From positions 1 to 31,707 of the forward strand of contig CAJOQA010000020.1 of the NCBI GenBank assembly GCA_905236465.1: 31,707 bases of DNA, read 5' to 3'. The notes beneath the pieces are model-generated. The model saw only the letters and a program-made list of their open reading frames with translations, ran no database searches and was not told where the DNA came from. The stretch is from an uncultured Treponema sp. GTDB lineage: Bacteria; Spirochaetota; Spirochaetia; Treponematales; Treponemataceae. A program made the position numbers and the translations under genes. Shown here piece by piece: positions 13,814 to 20,681 of the stretch (position 1 is its first letter; each line of letters opens with the position of its first letter).

Positions 13814-14656
13814 TTACACTAGAGTTTCAAGGGTGTCTATAACATCTAGATCATAAATTCCTGGCTGTCTGCGGAGTTCTGCAATAGCATCGTCTTTGCT
13901 AAGCATCTTGTGGTAGGAGCGGCGGTTTACTAGCGAAACGTAACTTTCTACGGCGTGGATAATGCGGGCTAGCTGGGGAATTTCTGTCCCCTTAAGGCCT
14001 TCGGGGTAGCCTGTGCCGTTAGTGTTTTCGTGGTGGAGCATGGCGGCTTCGGTGAAAATGGGATAATACTTGTGGGGAATGAAGTCTAGGTAGGAGGCTG
14101 ACCTCATTACGTGGGTCCTCATTAGTTTGCGCTCTGCGACAGTTAGGATTTCTGCGTGGAAGAGGTCTGCCGGTAAGTCTAAAAATCCTGCGTCATAAAC
14201 CATTGCGGCGCAAAAATAAAGGGTTGAAAGATTTTTTTCTAGCCCCAAAGCTGTGCTGACCTTAAAAACCAATTCGCTGACGGCCTTTGAGTTATTTGGG
14301 CGGTTGGTGTGGCCATCGATTTTGCTTCCGACTTCCTCACATTTGACGGCAAGTTCTTGAAGCTCGTTAAAATCTATTGTTTCTTTTCCTGGAAGCTGAG
14401 GGATGTCGTGGGCTGCGTTAATGCGGGCGTTGGAATTTGCAAGCTGAATGTCCTTGATGAGGTCTAGCGTTGCGTTAAAGTGTTCCCTCTGTATTCTTTG
14501 GGATTTTGCGGTAAAAATCAGCTGAACGACCATAACTATGACAAGGGTAATAACTACTACCGCAATTATACCCAATATCATAAAAATAATCTTCATATCG
14601 TCCGGAGAAAATCCGCTTTGAATATCTAAATAACTATTAAAATCATTTTCTTCCAT
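13814..14656 (-). CDS. Degenerate HD-GYP-like membrane protein
   Basis: A 280-residue protein with one membrane helix at about 23-48 and a cytoplasmic HD-GYP fold. Compared with active cyclic-di-GMP phosphodiesterases, the metal-binding HD pair is Y154-D155. The HHExxDGxGYP motif reads HHENTNGTGYP (208-218), so Asp is replaced by Asn, and the later DxxDAL motif is VESYVSL, without its aspartates. His182 is kept. It is therefore probably a binding or signalling protein rather than an enzyme. No RBS is seen, and a TAAAAT lies 8 nt before the ATG. It is encoded upstream of glmS in the same direction. Confidence 0.75.
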   Translation of the reverse strand: MEENDFNSYLDIQSGFSPDDMKIIFMILGIIAVVVITLVIVMVVQLIFTAKSQRIQREHFNATLDLIKDIQLANSNARINAAHDIPQLPGKETIDFNELQELAVKCEEVGSKIDGHTNRPNNSKAVSELVFKVSTALGLEKNLSTLYFCAAMVYDAGFLDLPADLFHAEILTVAERKLMRTHVMRSASYLDFIPHKYYPIFTEAAMLHHENTNGTGYPEGLKGTEIPQLARIIHAVESYVSLVNRRSYHKMLSKDDAIAELRRQPGIYDLDVIDTLETLV

Positions 14657-14664
14657 AGAATTTT

Positions 14665-14670
14665 ATTTTA
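14665..14670 (-). promoter_or_regulatory. -10-like element of the HD-GYP-like gene
   Basis: TAAAAT on the minus strand ends 8 nt before the ATG at 14656, with no Shine-Dalgarno sequence between. No convincing -35 is present, so this call is weak on its own. It follows the leaderless pattern seen elsewhere in the window. Confidence 0.3.
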
Positions 14671-14699
14671 CCACAAGATTTAACAAGAGGGAAGTAAAA

Positions 14700-15701
14700 C
14701 TAATTGGAATTATTTGACTTTTTGTATTTTACGGCAAGAACTGCTATTATAATCAAAGCGAGTAGCAAAAGTAGGGAAAGGGCGATGACTACAGGGAAAA
14801 GAGAGTTTTTGCTGACTGCCTGCTTTTCTATGGAAACCTGCTCAAGTGTGCCCTGATTTGCTTGCTCTTGAACTTCTTCTTGAGCAGGGGCAATGACTTC
14901 CTCTGTAGCTTCAGTGCTCTCCTCTTCAGCGGGTGTTTCTTGAGCAGTCTCGTCTTGAGTAGTTTCCTCTTGAGCAGGGACTTCTTCCTGTGGAGTTTCT
15001 TCTTTTAAGTCTTCTGGTATTTCCTGATTTTCAACTTCTTCCGCAGGAGTTTGGGCTGTTGCATCTTGAGCCTTTACCATTGCAAAGGGAATTACTATGC
15101 GGGCCTGACCTGGCCAATTCTTATAGTTTTGGGAAAGCCCGATTTTTTTTGTGCTGTTGCTAAAGACTTCTAGTACGCGGGGCTCAAAAGATTTTGCAAA
15201 GTATGCTGTATCCTGATAGTGGGCAGTGTTCCACCAACAGACCTTTTGTGCTATTGCATCTGCACTTTCCATGGGGATTCCGTAGGCCCTTTCTATATAG
15301 CCAGAGACGATTCTTGTTAGGTTTTTGAAAGTGCCGGCCTTTGCGCTTTTACTCATAAAAATTATGTCTGCGCCAAGTTTTTCACCTGGAAAGACGCGGG
15401 CTGCCTTGTACTTGTAATCTGGCTGCCCTGAGCAGTAGGGGTAGGCTGCTTTGTTTTCTTCTGCCTGAAATTTTATTTCTGCGCCTAAGCGACGCCCAAT
15501 GTCGCGTATTTGCTTGCCTGTGTTGAAGTCCTTCCATTTTACGCCTGACTTGTCTTCTGTGTAGGTGGTCTTGGGGGCTGAATCCAGAATTTCAGTTGAT
15601 ATTTCCCCTGTCCCCCTTACAGCCTCCTGCGCAAAAGATGTGCCTACAAGGGCAAGAAGGGCTGAGAGTGTAATTGTAATTAAAGTTTTTATATTTTTCA
15701 T
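14700..15701 (-). CDS. P83/100-family exported protein with Glu-rich stalk
   Basis: A 333-residue exported spirochaete protein. A signal peptide ends near residue 24 (GTSFA). Residues about 50-205 resemble the N-terminal domain of the Borrelia P83/100 antigen: GADIIFMSKSAKAGTFKNL, RIVSGYIERAYGI, then GLSQNYKNWPGQARIVIPF. Residues 214-290 are a low-complexity stretch of Glu, Gln, Thr, Pro and Ala, and a membrane helix lies near 302-325 with a basic tail. This is much shorter than P83/100 (about 700 residues) and lacks its C-terminal beta-rich part. Function is unknown; the layout suggests a periplasm-facing domain on a stalk anchored in the inner membrane. It lies between the AAA_14 and HD-GYP-like genes. 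Confidence 0.7.
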   Translation of the reverse strand: MKNIKTLITITLSALLALVGTSFAQEAVRGTGEISTEILDSAPKTTYTEDKSGVKWKDFNTGKQIRDIGRRLGAEIKFQAEENKAAYPYCSGQPDYKYKAARVFPGEKLGADIIFMSKSAKAGTFKNLTRIVSGYIERAYGIPMESADAIAQKVCWWNTAHYQDTAYFAKSFEPRVLEVFSNSTKKIGLSQNYKNWPGQARIVIPFAMVKAQDATAQTPAEEVENQEIPEDLKEETPQEEVPAQEETTQDETAQETPAEEESTEATEEVIAPAQEEVQEQANQGTLEQVSIEKQAVSKNSLFPVVIALSLLLLLALIIIAVLAVKYKKSNNSN

Positions 15702-15709
15702 AGCTAAGC

Positions 15710-15718
15710 AGTGTAGCA
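15710..15718 (-). promoter_or_regulatory. Extended -10 of the P83/100-like gene
   Basis: On the minus strand, TGCTACACT is an extended -10 (TGn plus TACACT) ending 8 nt before the ATG at 15701. No ribosome binding site is present, which again points to a nearly leaderless transcript. The -35 region is poor, as extended -10 promoters allow. Confidence 0.4.
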
Positions 15719-15760
15719 GATTTTGCCCTTAGGGAAAAGGGGGAAGAGCTTTGTATTTTT

Positions 15761-17032
15761 TTAATTTCCAAGGCTAGTAATTGGAACAATAAGTATTCCG
15801 TCCACTCTTTTATAGGCATAATCGCCAACAGCGGTAAGAATCATTTTAAAGCTCGGATGTTTCATTTTAGTGGTGTCGATATTTTTTTCAAGAGTGTTTA
15901 AGGTCTTTGCTCCCTCTTCTATAAGTTTATCGCCACCTAGTTTTACTTCAATCAGCCCATAACTGCCATTTCGCAAATGAACAACGGCATCACATTCAAG
16001 ATTGTTTTTATCTCTATAATGGTAAACCAAACCGTCCACTGTTTGCGCATAAACTCTTAAATCCCTGATGCAAAGATTTTCAAAAAGGAAGCCCATTGTG
16101 TTCAAATCATTTATCAAATCTTCAGGACCAATACCAAGGCAAGCTGTTGCTATAGATGGATCAACAAAATAGCGTGTATCAGTTGTTCTAATAGCAGTTT
16201 TTGAACGAAGGTTTGGATTCCATGCAGGTGAATCTTCGATTACGAATATTTTCTTTAAGGCGTCAATGTAATCATAAAGAGTTTCTATGCTGAAACTTTC
16301 GATGTCATTTCCAAGAATATCCTTGCGCAAGTCTTCATACTTTATTTGGGAACCAATATTTCTTGAATAGGAGTGCATCAGTCGTTTTGCCCTTTCTGGA
16401 TTTCTTGATTTGTCATCTACTCTGGAAATATCAGAATTTATTACAGCATCATAATAGTCAATCGATTGCCGTAATGCTATTCTTTCTGAGGCACCTAGAA
16501 CTTTTGGCCAACCTCCTCGACATATCAGATAGGCGATTTTTCTAAGATCTGTTTCGGTGCTTGCCGCTATATCAGTTTCGTTTTGGAAAAGCTTTTTTAA
16601 TGAAACTTTTCCTGTTGAATCCCCTGTTTCTAGAAGGGTCATAGGCCTCATCATTAGTCTGCTTATTCTTCCTGCTCCAGAATGTGAGATTTCTTCAAAT
16701 GATGCAGGAACTGCAGAACCTGTTAATATAAACTGATTGAATTCATTTCGCCTGTCAACTTCAAATCGTACTGCATCCCAAAGTTTAGGCGCAAGCTGCC
16801 ACTCATCAATAAGCCTTGGAGTTTTTCCTTCCAATAAAAGCGACGGATTTAAATTTGCAAGCTGCAGGTTCTGCTCTTTTTTTGCCGGATCCTGCATATA
16901 GAGGCGACTGTTAGAAATCTGCTCAGCGGTAGTTGTTTTTCCACACCACTTTGCGCCTTCTATCAGCACAGCACCTTTTGCTTCTAGCATTTCTTTGAGA
17001 ATTGAATCTGCGAGCCTTTTGCTATACTTCAT
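15761..17032 (-). CDS. AAA_14/DUF4143 ATPase
   Basis: A 423-residue ATPase of the AAA_14 plus DUF4143 type. Walker A is GAKWCGKTT (residues 26-34), a Walker B-like LIDEWQ follows near 70, and FILTGSA is the sensor region. The C-terminal half has the DUF4143 pattern (FENLCIRDLRVYAQ, YHYRDKNNLECDAVV, YGLIEVKLGG), which resembles a degenerate PD-(D/E)xK nuclease fold: D of LECDAVV, then ExK in IEVKLG. The family is often strain-variable and its role is not settled. The start is placed at 17032 because a consensus promoter ends just before it; longer starts (17041, 17158) overlap or precede the promoter. It faces away from the decayed McrB locus. Confidence 0.82.
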   Translation of the reverse strand: MKYSKRLADSILKEMLEAKGAVLIEGAKWCGKTTTAEQISNSRLYMQDPAKKEQNLQLANLNPSLLLEGKTPRLIDEWQLAPKLWDAVRFEVDRRNEFNQFILTGSAVPASFEEISHSGAGRISRLMMRPMTLLETGDSTGKVSLKKLFQNETDIAASTETDLRKIAYLICRGGWPKVLGASERIALRQSIDYYDAVINSDISRVDDKSRNPERAKRLMHSYSRNIGSQIKYEDLRKDILGNDIESFSIETLYDYIDALKKIFVIEDSPAWNPNLRSKTAIRTTDTRYFVDPSIATACLGIGPEDLINDLNTMGFLFENLCIRDLRVYAQTVDGLVYHYRDKNNLECDAVVHLRNGSYGLIEVKLGGDKLIEEGAKTLNTLEKNIDTTKMKHPSFKMILTAVGDYAYKRVDGILIVPITSLGN

Positions 17033-17039
17033 TTCGTAC

Positions 17040-17068
17040 ATTTTATGCTTAAATACAGATTTTGTCAA
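17040..17068 (-). promoter_or_regulatory. Promoter of the AAA_14 ATPase gene, leaderless
   Basis: On the minus strand, TTGACA (17068-17063), a 17-bp spacer and TAAAAT (17045-17040) form a near-perfect sigma-70 promoter. Only 7 nt separate the -10 from the ATG at 17032, so transcription should begin at or beside the start codon. There is no RBS. Confidence 0.7.
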
Positions 17069-17113
17069 ATATTTGATACAGATGTTGGCGGAATTTTGAT
17101 ACAGACTTTGGCA
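17051..17113. repeat. Three direct repeats (iterons) upstream of the AAA_14 gene
   Basis: Three related copies of a roughly 19-bp unit recur every 22-23 bp: a diverged copy at 17051-17069 (AAATACAGATTTTGTCAAA), then TTTGATACAGATGTTGGCG at 17072-17090 and TTTGATACAGACTTTGGCA at 17095-17113. The copy nearest the gene overlaps the -35 and spacer of the promoter. They look like operator sites, perhaps for autoregulation. Confidence 0.6.
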
Positions 17114-17195
17114 GTGTCTGCTATTATGGAGTTTTTTAGTTAATGCGTTTTTCCACAAAACTTACATAATCGCCAATCATACTTGCACAAAATAA

Positions 17196-18542
17196 TGGAA
17201 TGTTTTTAGAATAAAAACTGGCGATATTCATACATACCAAATTTTTAATGAGCTAAAAAATGATACGATTTTAGTTGACCATTTAATTCAATATGAAAAT
17301 GAAGTAGAGATAGGAGCTCCTGTATTTTTATTATTTGGAGGTGATGGAACACCTTGGGAAAATGGTTTGGCCGGTATTTGTGAAATTGCTTCAAATCCAT
17401 TAGAAGTTGGATATGAAGTTGCGAAAAATGGCAAGTATTTTAAACTTAAATTGAAGATAGTTTATAGATTAAACCATCATTTTACAAAAATGGATTTTGC
17501 AAAATATCCAGAAACCTTTGATACAGGAATTGGTCCTAGCACGAAAGGAGAAAGAAACCAAGCGTTAGGAATTATTGAAAATAAAAAGGCTGTCGCTTCT
17601 TTGTATATCCAGCCTCAGCAAATCATCTACTACGGTGTCCCTGGCTCAGGTAAATCCCACAAGATAGCCGAAAAAACAAGCGGTATTTCAGAAGAGCAAA
17701 AAATCCGCGTTGTATTCCATCCAGAATATACAAATGCAGATTTTGTAGGTCAGATTGTTCCGACTCAAACTTCAGATGGAATTGACTATCCATTTAAAGC
17801 TGGTCCTTTTACCCGTGTGTTGAAACGTGCGCTGAAAAATCCAGGCAAGCCCTACTATCTCATAATAGAAGAAATAAACCGTGGAAATGCGGCGGCAATA
17901 TTTGGTGAGCTATTTCAGCTCCTTGACCGAAATGCTGACGGTTGGAGTACTTACGGTGTGGAAAACCTTGACATAAACGCATTTATTAGAAGCAACAACG
18001 ACCATTATTCAGAAAAAACTGTGGCAACAAGTGTACCGGTTGGAAACATTACCTTTACCGAGAATACCGGCATTCGCCTGCCGCCAAACCTTTCTTTGCT
18101 TGCAACCATGAACACAAGTGACCAAAATGTTTTCACCTTGGATAATGCATTCCAGCGTCGCTGGGACATGCAGCTTGTTAAAAATGAATGTGATGACAGC
18201 AATCAGATGGAGGCAACTATCTCTGTGGTAGATCAGTTAATCAAATGGAAAGATTTTCAGAGCCAGATTAACAACCTAATCGGTGAAAAATCAAATGAAG
18301 GCGGGCTTTCAAGTATGGAAGATAAACGCCTGGGCTGTTGGTTTATAAAAGCTGAAAACGGAAAGATTGACACAGATCTTTTTGCAAACAAAGTTCTCAA
18401 ATATCTGTGGGACGATGCTTTTAAGTTCTGCCATCAAGAAGTTTTTAGCAGCGATATAAAGAACTTTGAAGAATTACAGAAACGGTTCTTAGAAAAAGGC
18501 TTTGAGGTTTTTAATGAAAATTGTGGATTTGCTTTTAAATAA
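17196..18542 (+). pseudogene. McrB-like AAA+ ATPase, start lost
   Basis: A McrB-type restriction ATPase/GTPase. The frame is open from 17196, right after a TAA at 17193-17195, but has no ATG. The first usable start is TTG at 17367, which would cut an N-terminal recognition-like domain in two (GIGP and ICEIASNPLEVGYE segments). Counting from that TTG, Walker A is GVPGSGKS (90-97), Walker B LIIEEINRGN (165-174), and the McrB MNTSDQNVFTLDNAFQRRW segment follows. The AAA core and C-terminus look intact. It is followed by a broken nuclease gene. Whether a shortened protein is still made from TTG is open; loss of function is more likely. Confidence 0.72.
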
Positions 18543-18605
18543 AAGTCATGCTGACTTTGTAGCTAGTTAATGGACCCAGAAACAAGTTCGGGGTGGCGGG
18601 TTACG
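18541..18605. repeat. Degenerate palindromic repeat between the McrB and nuclease remnants
   Basis: AAAGTCA-TGC-TGACTTT (18542-18558) is a perfect 7-bp inverted repeat that starts in the McrB stop codon. It is followed at 18575-18593 by an imperfect one (CCCxGAA...TTCxGGG). Together they resemble a worn copy of a palindromic intergenic repeat of the 'CATGCTGAAC ... CCTGAAACAAGTTCAGGG' type that I recall from treponemes and other gut bacteria. Confidence 0.4.
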
Positions 18606-18622
18606 TTTGGGAGTCATAGCAA

Positions 18623-19394
18623 ATGGAAGCAAACAAAATTAAATTAGAATCTAATCATAAAAAACTTTCTCTTTCAGACCTCTGTGTTTACTTTGACGCG
18701 CAGACTTCCCGCGACGAAGAAACAGGTCAGGTAGATAAATTTGTGTTGCCTGCACTTTTAACGAAAAGGAGCTTATACTTTTCAAAAATATGCTGGACAT
18801 CATTTTATACATTGACAGTTCTAGCAACAAAGAGAATTTTATTTTTGGAACAAATAATTTTCACCATGTTTGGGAACAACTTGTTGATTCAGTCTATGGG
18901 GAAAAGGATAAGGATACATTCTACCCAAAAGTGTATTGGAAACTTGGCAAAGAGAAAAAGACATTTGCTTTTGGTAACTTAGAAAAACGCAATTCCCTTC
19001 GCCCCGATACAATTATGATTCAAAATATTACCGCTATGGCACAACCAGAAACCCAAACCAGCTGCCGGACAGCAGCAGTGTAGTAAAGCAGTTTGCTTAT
19101 GCTGATTACATTGATAATGAAAAAAATCGTAGCAAACTGCCAGAAGATGTCTGGTCAACTATTTCTTCAAGCAGAATCTTCAATGCTTTCATCATGCCCG
19201 CCTGTGTACAGTCACCAGAAAACATTGGCTTTGTTTCCGCGGATTATGTCCTCCCTCAAGATTCAGAAACTTGCGATAAGCCATACCAAAAAATCTACGG
19301 TATTCTGCTTGATATCCGAAGCCTTATGTACCGCCACATTTCACATGACAAAGAAATGATTGCACGGCTTTCGGATATGATCGAAAAAGCATAA
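18623..19394 (+). pseudogene. LlaJI/McrC-like restriction endonuclease remnant
   Basis: Three frames join into one protein. Frame one runs from the ATG at 18623 (GGGAG 9 nt upstream) to about 18760 (DKFVLPAL). A +/-1 shift there leads to a second frame (NEKELILFKNMLDIILY, FHHVWEQLVDSVYG, NSLRPDTIMI) up to about 19020. A third frame carries DSKYYRYGTTRNPNQLPDSS and runs to the stop at 19394. RPD and DSK are the two parts of a PD-(D/E)xK site, but the 15-20 residues normally between them are missing and the frame changes at that point. With the upstream McrB-like ATPase this is a LlaJI-type restriction pair. No methyltransferase gene is present. Confidence 0.72.
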
Positions 19395-19407
19395 CAGCAT
19401 AGTACTC

Positions 19408-20610
19408 CTAACAATACAATGCGGAATAAACAATATTCTTTATTTTTCGTGCCGTGCTTGTGTAGCCGCCGTCGTTTGCGCATTGGGTGAAAAAGACGAT
19501 GGCAAGATCGTTTTCTGTGTCTACAGCCATATAGGTGCCTAAGGCTCCGTCCCAGCCGAATTCAGAATTTCCTCTGCTTATCGTTGTGCTTTTTGATTCA
19601 TCTGTAAGAATCCGCATGAGGTTTCCGTAGGAGTATCCTGAAAAGTGGGGAAATCCTTCCTCGAACGCAGATTGTGCCCCGCCTGAAATGTGGAGGGTGC
19701 GCATCGCCCTTACCGTTCCCTCGTTCAGAATCCTCTTGTCACCGGCCGTTCCGCATGAAAGCAGCAGCTTGCAGAATTTCATGTAGTCATCAACAGTGCT
19801 GAAAAGACCTGCTCCTCCCGATTCAAAAGCGGGTGAACTTTCTGGCAGCAGCTGTATGCCAAGCAGGCCTTCTTTTCGTTCACGCAGGAGTCTGTTTGAG
19901 TTTTCAAAAAATTGCTCGTAAACAGCTGCAACCCTTTCTCTTTTTTCGGCAGGAACAAAGAATGCCGTGTCGTTCATAGAAAGTGGTGAAAAAATCTCTT
20001 TTTCCATGAATTCAGATAATTTCATGCCGGAAGCCTTTTCTATGACAGCTCCAAGGATGTCTGCGCTGATGCCGTACTCAAAACTTTCTCCAGGGGTGAA
20101 GGCCAGGGGAATTTTTGCTGTGCGTGATATTATTTCGTTTAGAGACAAAGGCTTTTCTTTTTTGATTGCTTCATCCATTTCTTTTATAAGGGCAGAAATC
20201 TGCCTGTGTGACTCGTCCTGTATTCCCCCATAGGAGTAGCCTGATGTCATATTCAGTAGATCCCGTATAAGAAGGGGCTTATTGCATGGAGTGGCTTTGC
20301 CTTGGGAAAGGACTTGTAGGTTGGAGAATTCCGAAAGAAAATCTGAAACAGGGCTGGTCAGTTCCATTTTTCCCCTTTCTATAAGAATCCATGCTGCTAC
20401 AGCTGTAATGGGTTTTGTCATAGAAAAAATGCGACAGATTGTGTCTCGTGAAAAGTTTTTGCCACTAGACCAAAAGCCCTGCTCACTGCCAGCCTGAAAA
20501 AGTAGGCATGAGCAGCCTGCAAATTTGTTAGTGCTTACGGCTTCATCCAATACAGCCTGAATGTTCTGTATATGCGTTTTGTCAATAAAAATTTTTCTCT
20601 TGTCTTCCAT
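19408..20610 (-). CDS. Beta-lactamase-fold serine hydrolase
   Basis: A 400-residue member of the class C beta-lactamase/esterase family (Pfam Beta-lactamase). The nucleophile motif SxxK is SMTK (Ser63, Lys66). The tyrosine motif, normally YxN, is Tyr179 in FEYGIS, without the Asn. A late FGWDGALGTYMAVD block replaces the KTG box, as in family VIII esterases. There is no signal peptide, so it is probably a cytoplasmic esterase or peptidase, not an antibiotic-resistance enzyme. It converges on the nuclease remnant (13 nt gap) and diverges from the propeller-transglutaminase gene. Its base use is richer in G+C than the decayed locus next to it. Confidence 0.85.
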   Translation of the reverse strand: MEDKRKIFIDKTHIQNIQAVLDEAVSTNKFAGCSCLLFQAGSEQGFWSSGKNFSRDTICRIFSMTKPITAVAAWILIERGKMELTSPVSDFLSEFSNLQVLSQGKATPCNKPLLIRDLLNMTSGYSYGGIQDESHRQISALIKEMDEAIKKEKPLSLNEIISRTAKIPLAFTPGESFEYGISADILGAVIEKASGMKLSEFMEKEIFSPLSMNDTAFFVPAEKRERVAAVYEQFFENSNRLLRERKEGLLGIQLLPESSPAFESGGAGLFSTVDDYMKFCKLLLSCGTAGDKRILNEGTVRAMRTLHISGGAQSAFEEGFPHFSGYSYGNLMRILTDESKSTTISRGNSEFGWDGALGTYMAVDTENDLAIVFFTQCANDGGYTSTARKIKNIVYSALYC

Positions 20611-20620
20611 ATATTTATTA

Positions 20621-20648
20621 ATTCTAATACTTTGACTTTTTTTTGCAA
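20621..20648 (-). promoter_or_regulatory. Promoter of the serine hydrolase gene
   Basis: On the minus strand, TTGCAA (20648-20643), 16 bp and TAGAAT (20626-20621) form a promoter whose -10 ends 10 nt before the ATG at 20610. No RBS is visible. The site shares the intergenic gap with the + strand promoter of the next gene. Confidence 0.45.
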
Positions 20649-20676
20649 TAGTATGCGTTATAATAGAAGAAAGGAG
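20632..20676 (+). promoter_or_regulatory. Promoter and RBS of the propeller-transglutaminase gene
   Basis: A perfect TATAAT at 20659-20664 is followed by AAGGAG at 20671-20676, 5 nt before the ATG at 20682. Transcription should start near 20671, giving a leader of only about 11 nt that begins with the Shine-Dalgarno site. The best -35 is TTGACT at 20632-20637, but the spacer of 21 bp is long, so another factor or a weak -35 may be used. Confidence 0.5.
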
Positions 20677-20681
20677 CCTGT

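Noticed and set aside
17051..17113. CRISPR array
   Set aside because: Only three diverged direct repeats with almost no spacer, and no cas genes. They overlap a promoter, so operator sites fit better.
17033..17158. Longer N-terminus for the AAA_14 ATPase (starts at 17158 or 17041)
   Set aside because: A consensus promoter at 17040-17068 lies within that extension, and the extra residues are not part of the conserved domain.
18790..19083. Separate small genes in the region 18623-19394
   Set aside because: Read across frames, they join into one LlaJI-like nuclease in the correct domain order, so they are pieces of one broken gene.
19408..20610. Antibiotic-resistance beta-lactamase
   Set aside because: No signal peptide, the YxN motif lacks its Asn and the KTG box is replaced, which fits esterase-like members of the family.
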